The notes: generated by a model not told the origin, from the sequence alone. Counted from the first letter of the stretch, positions 32,425 to 44,530 are shown. The stretch: 64,000 bases of DNA from Daucus carota subsp. sativus (GCF_001625215.2 NC_030385.2:35489598-35553597), one strand, 5' to 3'. Numbers and translations: made by a program.

Positions 32425-33960
32425 TTTGTGTGTAAATGTCTTTTTGGTAGCTACATATACACAATTTCTTAAAATAATGAAACAGTACAGAGACAATAAG
32501 AAATTAAATTAAATTATTGAGTATTTTTTTTTTTTTCCAGTTTATCAGGTCTGCTAGGTCTTGCTCACTTGTTATGTAGTCTTGAGGGTCTTTTTTAGCT
32601 ATTATTTATTTAGAGACTTACCCCAGTTACTAAATGCATAGCTACTTATAGTGTAACAGAAGATTTTACAACATTTGAAAGAGTAATATCAATGATTCTC
32701 TCATCCAAACCCTTCACATCTTTGATGTTTAGTCTGGCAACAACCAACTCACAGAAATGTTTCTCAATGTGAAGATATGTAATTGATTTTTTAACTGTTG
32801 GACACGCCTGACTGATTTTGCATTTCCTAGCAATTCGAAGATATCACATGCACTACAATATTTATGAAAATTATATTGACCTCCCAATTACTAGTTGTTC
32901 TGATGGGAATTTGAGGGGAATTTTAGTGATGTTGCATTGCCATCCATACTCAAGATTTGGACCATTTGGTCTTTGTATGCAGTCGCAGACTCTCAATTCT
33001 TAATTAAGTAGTGATTTGTTACCATTATATAGTTTAATTTTACAATGCTATAATCGTTCCTCACAAATAACTTCTTGTAGAGAGGGTATCTGAGCTCTCA
33101 AGGATCACAGTCACCTAGAAACCTGGCTGGGATGCTGTTGCTGTTGTTTGATAGAGCCTATTTACCCCCCCCCCCCCCCCACCCCACCCCCCCACGCGCA
33201 CATTTTAATCAACTTCCTCGATAACAGTATTTATATTTGAATATCCGCTCACTTGTACGCAATACTTAAACATCTGTGCTTGTAATAAATCCATATAAGA
33301 GTTGAAGTAAATAGGGTTTTGGTGTTTTGAATACACTAGTACTAGGCCCTTTCAACCTTTAGGACGATGTAGATTACAAATTCAGATGTTGATCATGGCT
33401 GTGTATCATTTATTATCTCTTATCGATGGCAATATCTATATTTCAATATTAGCTCGTTTGTACGCAATACTTAAACATCTGTGCTTGTAATAAATCAATA
33501 TTTGGATGAAGCAAATAGGTTTTGGAGTTCTGGTTACATGAGTACTTGGCCTTTCAACCTTTAGGACGATGTAGATTATAAATTCAGATGTTGATCATGC
33601 CTGTATATCATTTGTTATCTCTTATCAAAATAGCAGTCTTTTAAATAGTACATTTGGTTATATCTTGAGTGGTATATGTGTTGGTCCACCATAGTCGTCA
33701 AACAATTTCTCACAATAGTATACTTCTACATCCATGATTTTTTTTTCAGAATCAAGAATACAAGTAGAGGATGCTTTTGAGCCTAAAGAATAACTATGGA
33801 CAACATAAGAAAACCATAACAGACAGAAAATAAAGAAAAGAAGCAGCATGTTCATCTTGAAAGTTTGTTCAGAAATAGCAGCGGTCAAGTTCCATTTTCT
33901 GGCAAGTTGATATGGGGGGCCTGTACAGCTTCAATTTAATTGCCTGTTTTATCATTGCTT
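32425..33960. other. Spacer of unit B with the 200-bp tandem repeat
   Basis: Equivalent to 20138-21672. A C-run lies at about 33166-33181. Confidence 0.5.
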
Positions 33961-34015
33961 TGCACCAGAAGGGAATTGAACCCATGTCCGGTATGTCCAG
34001 CGAGACCCCTGATGC
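33961..34015 (-). pseudogene. tRNA-Gly pseudogene, unit B
   Basis: Same truncated tRNA-Gly as at 21673-21727. Confidence 0.7.
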
Positions 34016-34719
34016 TTTGTGTTTAACTTTTCTATTTATTAGCTCTATATTGACACACTTGTTAAATTTATTACAAAATCAAACAGAAATGAAAAGCTGA
34101 TCTAGCAATAACAATTTATATAATAAATACTTAATTGTATATCTTGTTTTCAAGGCCGGCTGGCCGGGGGTAATTTATATCTACTAGCAGCTACTCACAT
34201 ACTTCTTAACTAGCAATTATATGCTCATTGCTGTTGAGAATTAAAACATATGAATCAATTTGCTCATTAGTAATACATGTCATAAAATATCACACATCAT
34301 GTTAGTGTATGCCTGTAGGTATAACACTTGTCATTTGTCTACTTGTAGTAGAGTTCTTGGAGAGAATCTGCAACAATTAGAAAAGCTACTTGTCATTGTT
34401 TAATTGATTTTATTCCAAAAAAAATTTAATTAAAAGTTACAGTTTCTCATTATGAATACATGTCATTAATTAATTGCTTGCTACTTGCTGCAATTTACCG
34501 AAATTATATTTCAATTTCGGTTGATGTCAAAGCACTGCCCCCTTTACTCAATATTTCAGTCTCAATAAGCAGCCTCACTTTGTAAAAAGAATTTAAAACC
34601 AGACCATCTGTTGAAGGACGAATTTTGGCTGGACTAAACATCAGGGATCTTAATTCTAATGTCACTGAATAGGTATGAGATCATATCTTAACTGCTTGTC
34701 ATGCTGTGTATGATGAAGT
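34016..34719. other. Noncoding spacer of unit B
   Basis: Equivalent to 21728-22430. No gene. Confidence 0.45.
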
Positions 34720-35060
34720 TGATGACAGATTGAAAATAAATGCAAATGATGATAATCAATCAACACATCAATGCAAGAATCTGTAAAATGAGATGCAGTG
34801 AAATGACCAAGCAAAGCCAACAAGATGAATATATAAAAACTGCATAAAAAGGTTCATACAGACATAGGAGCATATATAGAAAATCAGTACTGGTCCTCTA
34901 CTACAGGACAAACTAAGGACAAACTAACGGTACTAGGCTAACAAATCAACATGTGAATCTGAGCCCATTATTGGAAAATAAGAGAATGACAGGTGGAGAA
35001 ATACTGGAAGGGTCGAGAATAATTAGAGGCTGGTCCCATCTGATATGGACCCCTGTAATA
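34720..35060. mobile_element. 341-bp insertion with 5-bp target duplication (small solo LTR or TRIM?)
   Basis: Begins TGATGACAG, ends CCTGTAATA and is flanked by GAAGT (34715-34719 and 35061-35065). The exact empty site GATGAAGTATGCG is at about 22432. The 5-bp duplication and TG start fit an LTR, but the end is TA, not CA, and there is no terminal inverted repeat. No ORF. Confidence 0.6.
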
Positions 35061-36267
35061 GAAGTATGCGTAAGTTAATGTTTGTTCTTTTTGTATTTCA
35101 GGTTGAGTTTAGTACATAATTTTAGAAAACCTTGATAGTTTTGCAGAGTCCACTACTAGTCTACCACCGGCTCGAGTCAGATTTTGACTTGAAAATTGTT
35201 TGTCTTGTTTGTTTAAAATATATTATGCCCGAGGTCATCTCAAGTTTGGCTTTGAATTCAATTAATTGTTAGCATTCATATGTAAAATATTGTTGAGTTC
35301 AGCTCATGTTTGATTTAACATAAGCCTAAGTATTTTTGGTCATGAGTTTTCATGAATATGTTTGCCCTCAGCTTCTCATGTCATATGCTTACCAGAATTT
35401 TTACGCATTATATTGCATATACATTAGATATCCTCCATGTTGATTCTCTCCAAAGTGATCCCTCTCTATTGATAAAGCTTTTGATCCCCAGTCGGGACTA
35501 GTGTTAAAGTTCAACTTCCCCTTTATCGAGGTAATTGATATGTTTTAAGAATATCACAGTATCTAATCCTGGTCCCAACTTTTGGATAAGGTAATTTTTT
35601 CAAATATGATCACTTTTTTATGCACTTTACGAATTTGAAAAATGTTTTATGATACTAGTTTGTGCTATATTTTGCTGTTCAATAACTTTAACACCAACCA
35701 TTATCATCTTAATTGTTTTCAATGATTTTTTATGATATCTGTATGTTGTTTTTATGGCGGATTTTCACAAACTTAAATTGTGTTCTAATATGTATGTAAT
35801 GTTTTGACGTGTTAACATGCATTATATCTCCTTAGAATGTAAAAACTTATATATATGGCCAATATTAATTATTCTAAAGTATAAAAATGTAAACCCATGT
35901 TATGTGATGACCTCGTTAAAGTGATAATTTTCATGTCCCAAAGATATTAATCGGAGGGGTTTAGCACTTCTACTTTAAAGATCTGACATGGAATATGTAC
36001 TCGGTTTGATTTTAAACATTCATTTGTTTCCGGCATTGTACTGTGAACTATCTAGACATCTTTTTATACTGTAAGTATGCTTTTGTATCTCTGAATTCGA
36101 GGTATTGAAGTCTGTTTTGCAAACAAAGTGCTTGTTGGTAGTATATGGAGAAGGATTAGTAGTCTTACCGTTATTGTTGTAATGTATGTGGAGAGTATAC
36201 TGATCTTTATAAAAATTCACAGACTACTTAACAGGTGTCAGGTGAACAGAACACAAAATCCAGAGAC
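35061..36267. other. Noncoding spacer of unit B
   Basis: Equivalent to 22437-23687. No gene. Confidence 0.45.
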
Positions 36268-36336
36268 CTCTTACCAGTAGCCCTCTGACCTTGTTGGCCA
36301 TATGAGTCGTAGAGGATCGTTCTCAGCCAAATTCCG
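36268..36336 (+). pseudogene. U3 snoRNA fragment, 3' domain, unit B
   Basis: As 23688-23756. Confidence 0.7.
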
Positions 36337-36739
36337 CTGTTTCTTCTCTTTTTTCCTTTCCTTTTCAGAGGGGGTCGGCATGCTGCTTTCTGACGGATTA
36401 TATTCTTTTTATCACATTCCCTTTTGCATTCATGTCTTTGTTCTCAGCCAGATTCTTGTTGATCTCGTCCCCCTTTGCATGATCATCATGTTAGCACAAC
36501 TCGGACTCTGCTTTTTACAGCTGGTCATCTCTAGATGGATTTAGTGATGTCCCTCTAGTTCAGTTTCCATCTAAGAAATGTTTATGCCCGCACTTCTTGC
36601 TAAACAGTCTTGAGAATGTCTTATATTTTTAGACGTTGAAACTGAGACAGGTGAACCGGAGAAAAGCATAGTCCACAGGTACTATGACTATGTGAAGGAT
36701 TACCCTCAAAGCTGGTACTAGTCCACAAGTACAATAAAA

Positions 36740-36800
36740 AAGGTACTGTACTCCTCTGCATCTTGATTCTGGTGGATGAAACATGACTGCATGATTAACA
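36740..36800 (+). pseudogene. U3 snoRNA fragment, middle part, unit B
   Basis: As 24160-24216, with TCTGGTGGATGAAACATGAC kept slightly better. Confidence 0.6.
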
Positions 36801-36955
36801 TCTTCTTTCTATATAGTAGGATTTGTCTTGAAGTTGGGTTGACATATTTCTTTCTATATAGTCTCGTCATATGCAGCCTCTACCTACTAACCGCAGTTTA
36901 ACAGACACGGTTCATTGCCCTATATGTTCTCTTTTAGTTTCTTGTCATGTGCTCA

Positions 36956-37239
36956 GTCTACCACTCGTGTGTAACTCTTTTTTAGATAATGCAATTGATC
37001 AAAATCGCTTCTTGGACTTATCTGCCAAATGCTCAAAAAACTACATCTGACAACCTAAAACATTGATTAAACTCATTATTTCTATTCATCAGCATAAGTC
37101 TACCACTCGTGTGTAACTCTTTTTTAGATAATGCAATTGACCAAAATCGCTTCTTGGACTTATCTGCCAAATGCTCAAAAAACTACATCTGACAACCTAA
37201 AACATTGATTAAACTCATTATTTCTATTCATCAGCATAA
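36956..37239. repeat. 142-bp tandem duplication
   Basis: GTCTACCACTCGTGTGTAAC through CAGCATAAG occurs twice in direct orientation with period 142 and almost no divergence. Unit A has one copy (24374-24515). Confidence 0.85.
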
Positions 37240-37351
37240 GCTTACTCATTGTTAGTAACTAGCTTGTTCTGAAGTATGAAGTTCTTAACTAGTCCTCTCC
37301 ACTGGTATTCTGCCTTTTCAACAGTACGTGTTCACTGCAAAAATGGCAAAA

Positions 37352-37401
37352 AAAATTTGGACCATTTCTCGATTTGTGCGTGTCATCCTTGCGCAGGGGC
37401 C

Positions 37402-37433
<32 letters not shown>

Positions 37434-37453
37434 TCGGATGTCCCCGAAGGGAC
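37352..37453 (-). ncRNA. U6: U6 small nuclear RNA, copy 2
   Basis: Identical in sequence to copy 1 over the 102-nt RNA as far as I can read, with the T-run terminator (37348-37355 on the minus strand). Flanks differ slightly (GACAGTGTT against GACAATGCA upstream), so the RNA is better conserved than its surroundings, which supports function. Confidence 0.95.
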
Positions 37454-37472
37454 AGTGTTAGTGCTGCTCTCA

Positions 37473-37518
37473 TTGCTATATAAATATTCAATTTTCCATA
37501 TTTCAAATGATGTGGGAT
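37473..37518 (-). promoter_or_regulatory. U6 copy 2 promoter (USE, TATA)
   Basis: ATCCCACATCA at 37508-37518 (minus strand), 55-65 nt upstream; TATA ATTTATATAG at about 37475-37484. Confidence 0.85.
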
Positions 37519-37900
37519 ACTTAAGTTATCACTTCAACTGAAATTGAGCTCCAAGAACCTCTGACCATTTGACTTTAACCCTTTAATCCAATACATTATT
37601 TGCTAACTTGGAAAATTTTCAAACAGTTTGAAGTTTTGAAAAGCAGCGGAGTAATTTAACGGAATATAGCGTTGACACTGTAACTCTGTAAGATCATTTG
37701 GCAACTATGTCCTCAGAAAGAAGAAATTGGGTAGAATTTTCTCAATTAGGATGAAATGCAATTTCGACATCTTAGTTTTTCTGCCTGTTCGGGGGTAGAA
37801 TTTTCTCAATTAGGATGAAATGCAATTTCGACATCTTAGTTTTTCTGCCTGTTCGGTTTTCTTAAGTGTCCGAATTTCGCGGGGTGCGTTGGGTCTTCTA

Positions 37901-37931
<31 letters not shown>

Positions 37932-38352
37932 ACACACCCCAAAGTCACAGATTTAAATGCTCAAATAAGCTCTGTAGTCACCCAAACAGCCGGTACATTC
38001 TGCTGATGTCAAAGTATTGCTGCTCATAATATATCCACATAAGTCGGTGATAAGGTCACATGATTCTAGCCTCGATATGCAGCACCGGTCGACTACATGA
38101 AAAGTGTAGTATTGCAAGTGTCAAGATATTTGTCGAATTTCAAGTGTTTGTGTAAAAGTTACATATTCCATTTGATGCCCATTTATATCAAAATCAAATG
38201 ATTAAGTGTGATGCAAATGCTTTTTTTTTTTTGGTAGGATTAATAAAGTGAAAATAAAATTTACAAAAAATACAAATGTGATTTACCCCATGACCAATGG
38301 ATTAGCCGTTAAGATAATCAAGCACTTAGCTTAATTTTCTGTAATACTAAAA
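37519..38352. other. Spacer with a local duplication and C/CA tract
   Basis: A block of about 62 bp with TTTTCTCAATTAGGATGAAA is duplicated at 37737-37858. A C-run followed by (CA)n lies at 37901-37937. No gene. Confidence 0.6.
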
Positions 38353-38410
38353 TACCTACATTTGCAGTCTGCAACCGTGACATTGAATTCTTCGCTTCTA
38401 TGGTCAATAG

Positions 38411-39461
38411 TCTATACTATTAAACTCAATAACAACCGGGCGTTTGTCCCCGAACACACCACCATTGTCCCACTCCTACCGCATTAGCCACCCTTCTCAG
38501 ATCATGCTTCACCAACATTGCTATTTTCTTTTTAACGTATCTTTTTAACTTTTAATCTTTGATCTAAGCGCCATGGCTAAGGAAAGAATATCCGACTCTA
38601 TACTAATCTTTGGGCAACGCCATCTACGCTGTCAACACCTCCTTCATCAGCAAATTGTCTTGGAGATCTGCGGAAATACTTAAAAAAAACAGGTGTGATC
38701 TTTTCAAAACATAAACCTACATGATTATGATTATGTGATTGGTTTTTGTTTTATTGTATATATTATTGTGAGATGATTCATATTTCATGATTAGGTATAA
38801 TTGTGTGCTTAAATTTATTATTGTTTGGGTTGTTTTCGTATCCAATTCTCATCTTTTTCTATCTATTTTTGTCCGAACTTGAAAAGATTGGATATGTATT
38901 ATCGATCTTCCTATCAGTTACATTTGGTGTTTTGTATCTTCATGTTCGATTTTTAGTTTTTTCGCTAGTGTTCATGATAATTGTTTGCGGTTCTTGGATG
39001 GTGACGGTGGAGCCGGTGCACTAGTGACTTAATTAGTGCGTGTTGCAATATTAGATTAGCCTGACTGACTAATTTTATTCCGTGATTCTAGTTTTAGATT
39101 TGTAATTTTGAATATTATTTGGTTTTAATAGTAGTAATTGCAAATCTTAAAATCAGTTATTTTTGAATGGATAGTTGACTCCTTTTTAAATTTGTTTATC
39201 CTTGGAATTTGACTTTCCACTACATGCATTAACTTGTATTTTTGTTTTTAATTTGAGTAAATTATGCTTTAATTTGAATAATTAATTGACCGTTTGTATA
39301 CAAATGAATTATCTTAAATTGATAAATTGATAAATTTAAATTTGAAATTGGTTTTGGATTTATATGTCTTAAATGTGTTTTAATGCTCCTTAAATGTGTT
39401 GTCTGTATATTATGGAGACAAGCTTATAGCCCGTGCAAGGCACGTGAGCTTTTTTAATTAG
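38411..39461 (+). mobile_element. Helitron-like element
   Basis: 5' end TCTATACTATTAAAC matches the TCTMTAYTA-type start of plant Helitrons. A 3' hairpin AGCCCGTGCAAGGCACGTG plus AGC is followed by T6AATTAG. The expected CTRR end is imperfect (TTAG), and the base before the 5' end is G, not A. Non-autonomous; no Rep/helicase ORF. Confidence 0.4.
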
Positions 39462-40811
39462 GGAATTTGGCAAAAATACCCTTTATTACCATATTAATTG
39501 CAATTGTACTACCTGTCCTTTTTTATTACAAAAATACGATACTTTTAATATTTGGGTTAAAGAAATTGCATAACTACGGCACACAAGCATCATCATCTTC
39601 GTCCCCTTTTTATCTATACGTGTAAGTCAGCATTTCATTTTCAATTCAAAATCTATGCGTGTTCTTGCCTCTCCCCTTCTGATCTGTCTCTCTTCTCCCT
39701 CTCTCTTCACTCTCTCTATCTCTTTCTCCGATCTCGTGATTATCTCGGCTGTACTTTCTCTGATCGCGAAACTCTAGGCATACTCATAGTGAGTACAATC
39801 TTCGTGGTGTTCTTGATGATTGTTGGATCGGTGATTAGAGCGGGCACACGCAGGATGAGTCCAAGAGAGGGGAGAAAGGCCGAAGTAGAAGCTCTTAAAA
39901 GTGGATGTTGGTGCCGATTTGTTATGCTCATCTCTCCAAGAAGTTTTGGTTAATGTCGGTTGCTTGTGGTTGCAATATTTGTTGATTTTGCTTTTGATCC
40001 CGCAGGGGCATTTAGTTTAATTAGTTGCAATTTATTATGCAACTCAATATAATTTTAGCATTTTTTTAAAAAGTTACATATTTAGTTGAAAGTGTGGTTG
40101 CTCGTAGTTGTAGATTTGGTTGCATATGCAAAATCGTATTTTTGCAAAAAAAATTGAATGATAGTATTTTTGCAATTTGTTTTAAAAAATGATTGTATTT
40201 TGGCAAAATTTCTTTTTGACTTGAGTATTCATGAAAAAAGCCCTTTTAATTATTTATAAACTTTTTAAATATATTTTAAATGGTGTGAAAAAAATTAATT
40301 TATAAATAATAAATTAAAATTGTATGTATCATGCCAAAGTATTAAATTCTTTCTATCAAATTTTAAATTATTTTAAGTAGAATATGTGACGCCAACTCCT
40401 ATTAGATTATATTTATAAATGTATTTTATATTAGAATTATTATAAAGTGATTTGAATATTTTTCATTATATTAGAATTATATATTTAAAAAAATCAATTG
40501 TCTTATGGAACAAAAGTTAATTTTGTTCTAATCTAACGGTGCTTATTTGTTCAATATACGTTCCGATGGATAAAAATAATTTTGTGACGGTGCGATTTAT
40601 ACGATTCTACAATTATAATTTGTAGGAAATATTTATTTTGGATTAAAAAAAAAAACCAAAAACACATGAAAGACAGAATTTGTTTTGAATTCAGAAAAGG
40701 AATTATAAACATGCAAGTAGATGTTAGTTTCCTTATAGAACATAATTTAATTTTATTCTAATCTAACGGTGGTTATTTGTTCAATATACGATCCAACGGA
40801 TGATAAGTTTT
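39462..40811. other. AT-rich part of the insertion, 5' of the solo LTR
   Basis: A diverged direct repeat of about 75 bp at 40515-40585 and 40735-40805 (TTCTAATCTAACGGTG..TTATTTGTTCAATATACG). CT-rich at 39660-39740. No convincing ORF. GTTTT (40807-40811) is the 5' target duplication of the LTR. Confidence 0.5.
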
Positions 40812-42337
40812 TGAAAGGCATATGTTCAGCCTATTTGTATTTAAAGAGGTACAACTCAACTCAGATCAGAAAGCTCAGTAAATAGCAAGTCATCGGAATC
40901 AGTACGAAGAACGTCAAATGATTTATGGAAATCATATGTCAGATAAGTTCCAGGATGCTGCTGCACGCCACTGAAAGAAGTTCATTAATATGTTCAAGCC
41001 TCAGTGCACAAATAATCTTTTGTGGCACGTCCAGGAATTCAGAAGACATAAAGTTTCTATACTTTATTTCATCAGAAGATTCCATTTAATGAAGATGTAC
41101 GTACAAGACGAAGACTCGACGAACTAACCAAATTCTTATTGTTTATTTGACGAAGAATATTTGATTTAACTAGATATAGATGAACCAGACAGTACATCTG
41201 TGTATCAGTTATTCAAATTAAATATTTGAAGTCAAGCAGAAGTGGTAGTTCGTTCGTTCGACAAATCAAGAAGAAGTTATTCAAGTTTAAAGAAGACCGG
41301 AAGCTGTTCTACTGAAGATTGTGTGATTAAATATTTTAATAGACTATTATTTCACTTCACAAATAATTATATTAATTATGTAATTTATTTATTAAATTAA
41401 TTCACTCTCGAATTAATTTAATTTATGAATTTATATGATTAAATTAATTAAGTGAATAATTTTCTATTTTAATATACTATTTTATTTCTTTATTTAATCA
41501 CAAAAACCACCTCAGCAAGACAATTCTGGATTGTCTTGCCGAGTGGCTTCACTTTGCTTCCAAGACAATTCTCCATTGTCTGCCTGGGTTTTGGTTGAAT
41601 CAGCAAGACAATTTCTAATTGTCTTGCCGATTCATTTCAATGGTGTGCAAGACAATTCTTGTGAATTGTCTTGCCGAAGGCATGTGTAAGACAGCAAGAC
41701 AATCTCATTGTCTTGTCTTGCCGAGTCAAGTGGATGGTGTGCAAGACAATCCTGGATTGTCTTACCGATTCTGGCAGTTGTCTTACTGACTTGTGCAATT
41801 GTCTTCCCTTCCCTTTGATTGTCTTTCTGACTTGGTTAAAGCTTGGTAGACAATCTGTGATTGTCTTCCCTTGCCCCTTTTTGTCTTGCCCAAGCCTAGA
41901 TTGTCTTACCCTTCTTGTAATTGTCTTTGCTAGCTTGTAATTGTCTTGTCTAGTGATTGTCTTGCATGTACAATGCTTTGCCTATAAATATGGCATCCAT
42001 TCTTCATTTTCAAGTGTTCATTCACTTTGCATTCAAAGCATTTGTAAAGCTTTCAAGTTGTTAGTAACTTGCTTGTTCGTTATATCCACAGTTTTCTGTG
42101 CTTTGATAACCGGTTGTTTTAATCACTAAATCTAGAATATACCCTGTCAAATTTATTCTACGAACTTTAGTGGACATTAAAACTGAACCATTTTAATTAT
42201 ATAACGACTTCAACCATTGTTATATTAATTAATTATAATCTGATTAACAAATCATATTCAATCAGATTCACTTCCGCGACGATTTGGTACTGATTGTATT
42301 CAACCCCCCCCTTCTACAATCATATCCGGACCTAACA
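40812..42337 (+). mobile_element. Solo copia LTR (1526 bp)
   Basis: TG...CA ends (TGAAAGGCAT..CCTAACA) with 5-bp target duplication GTTTT on both sides (40807-40811 and 42338-42342). About 99.7% identical to the 3' LTR at 56425-57952 by eye: two substitutions and two 1-bp indels noticed. TATA box TATAAATA at 41983-41990 places U3 before about 42010. Confidence 0.92.
41514..41967. repeat. Dyad-repeat array in LTR U3
   Basis: About seven imperfect palindromes of the form GCAAGACAAT-n-ATTGTCTTGCCG and about eight further ATTGTCTT half-sites, ending just before the TATA box. Repeated in the 3' LTR at 57127-57580 and, with related units, at 51731-52050. Confidence 0.9.
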
Positions 42338-43130
42338 GTTTTTGGACCATAGGACCATGCGACCAAATTATCTCCCTTACGCTTATTATATATAAGTATA
42401 TAATTAGTCAACTTTTCTTAAGTTATAATCAATTACCATCCAAATTTGAAAATTGTTTACTTTTATTATTTTTCAAAGATTCAAAATTTAAAAACCATTT
42501 ATGGGTGTCATTAATGATGAATTTATTGTGCCTTTAATGGTTTTATAGTGCCTTTTATGGCTTTTTGTTCCAATTATGGATGCCACTTTTAATGGCTTAT
42601 TGACCATTTTGATGATCATTTTATTTAATTATATTTAATTATATTTCATCCTTTACTCCTCACTTAAATTTTAATTTTATTGTGCCCAAAAAATTAATTT
42701 TTATGTGTCTAACCAAAGGATTTTCCTTTGGTTAGAAATTAATTAATATTTCTATATTATTTTATTTTCTATCTATTTTTAATATATATATATATTTTTG
42801 TTTTGCTTTTTATTAGATTTTCTATTTTACTTTAATTAAACTTATATGTGTGTGATTTTTTTGTATGTTGATTTATGTTTTGTTTGATTTGTTTTTTCAG
42901 GATACTCTGGAAGCTACGGGACTTATGGGTTTTCTTTACTTATTCATTTAAGCTTTATTGTCTAAGCGTCCGGAGTTATGCTTGCATGACTTTCGGTTAG
43001 ATGATAAACTTTCTTGAAAGAAAGAAATCCCTGATGCGGTTTATTGTATTTCGATACAATTCATCTACGTGTATGTAGACTTTACAAAAAAAAAAATAAA
43101 AAAAAATACCTACATTTGCTGTAAAATTTG

Positions 43131-43222
43131 TGCAGGGTTGCCTGTCATGACAAAAGTTGGAATGGCGAGGTGTTGAAAATAGAAGCCCAGCAGCCATGGC
43201 AAAAGTTGGAATGGTGAGGTGT
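43131..43222 (+). pseudogene. psbW exon 2 start fragments
   Basis: TGCAGGGTTGCCTGTCATGA plus CAAAAGTTGGAATGGCGAGG, then a second partial GCAAAAGTTGGAATGGTGAG: two tandem pieces of the exon 2 start, followed by unrelated DNA. Duplicated at 58746-58837. Confidence 0.65.
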
Positions 43223-44530
43223 TGGAGTGGTTCTGACTTTACTAAAGTATAAGAGCGGAGTTCTGAGCAAACCATTTCTGATCTCTGCCACTTTGCTAGC
43301 TAAGAAGCATTACACTATAAGATAGTTAAGTGATAAAATAGTTAACTCATAATTAATCATTAACAAGAATTTTCAAGAATCCCCGAGCATCGAAGAATCC
43401 TCGAGAATCGAGTGCGCGGTGCGGCGGGTGAGTGAAGTATCCCAGCTTTCTAGAGTTGCTACCATCCCAATGTGAATCCTGCACGAATAAGAGACTATTG
43501 ATTCTATACAAGTATCAGCTACAAGCCTACAGATGCTCTTGTGACTACAGTTTATTAGAGCTTCTGGTAAAACGTATTCAACTGTTGCTTAGACGTTTGG
43601 GCAAACTTGATTCTTTCTTTAATTTAAGTGAGAAGTAAATAAGTTGATAAAGTATTTGAAAAGAAAGGCCGAGAGAAAAGCTTTCTACTTATTTATACAA
43701 ATCGGCCATGAAAAACAGAAACAGAAGTTGATTCTGCTAAACAAACATGGGCATAAAATTAGTATCATGGTTGTACAAGTTCACTTCTTCTCTCTCAGCG
43801 ACTCCTGGCAAGCTAACTGATTGGGAATCTGTGACCAATACACTTTTAAGTTCTAACCCCTCCTAGCAACTAGGAAATCTTAAAAGCCATCTTTGTCATA
43901 ATTATAATAATATTCAAGTTTTTTAATAAATTTATAATGTAATTATATAACTAAATAATAACTTACAAATTTATTCAAATATTATATATATAAATTACTT
44001 GAATTTATTTACTTAAAAATCCGAAAAATGTTTATATGCTAGATCATCATCTAATAATTTTTAGTCCGGGTTAATAGGCTAAAACATCACTGAACAAACT
44101 CGAAACTTGCAATTGGGTCATTGAACTCAATAAACTTTCACGCGACTAACTGAACTAGTATAAATTTGCCATTAACTAATTGAAATAATATAAACTTGCA
44201 ATCGGATAACTAAATTGATTCTCAACTTGTAATTGGGTAATCAAAATCAAAAATTATAGAATTATAACATATTTTCATTTATATACATTTATTTACTCAA
44301 TTAAAATTAATTTATTTAGTTTTTATTATAAAAATTAACAATTAAAATTAACTTTGTACTTATCAAAACCATAAAAAAGATAAATGTGTTGCAATTATAT
44401 TATAGTATTCGGGATCAAATTATTAGATTGAGAGAGATCGAGAGATGAGGGAGATTGAGAAAGATTAATGGGAGAGGAAAGAGATTGAGGTCATGTTTGA
44501 CATTGTTGTTGCATACAGCAGATCCCTACA

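Larger units (their letters stand above)
25546..38365. repeat. Segmental duplication, unit B
   Basis: Order parallels unit A: psbW exon 2, U6atac remnant, psbW fragment, U2 (broken), U1, U3, tRNA-Gly, tRNA-Gly fragment, U3 fragments, U6. It lacks the first U2-U1 module of unit A. Ends where the insertion with target duplication TACCTACATTTGC begins. Confidence 0.85.
38353..43119 (+). mobile_element. Insertion with 13-bp target duplication and A-rich tail (composite)
   Basis: TACCTACATTTGC flanks it on both sides (38353-38365 and 43107-43119), extended by A residues. The uninterrupted sequence is in unit A at about 25497. The right end is an A-rich tail (A11 T A8). These are marks of LINE-type retroposition. 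After removing the nested solo LTR about 3.2 kb remain, yet I find no reverse transcriptase ORF, so it may be a retroposed transcript or a 5'-diverged LINE/SINE-mobilised segment. CTTTTTTCAG|GATACTCTGG (about 42900) looks like an unspliced acceptor. Confidence 0.65.

Noticed and set aside
10151-38365. Search by eye for U4, U5, U11, U12, U4atac and 7SL genes in the cluster
   Set aside because: I found no match to their conserved cores; a covariance-model scan would be decisive.
41514-41967. Regularly spaced palindromic repeats resembling a CRISPR-like array
   Set aside because: Units are unevenly spaced and diverged, lie in a plant LTR just before its TATA box, and recur in the element. They are retrotransposon dyads.
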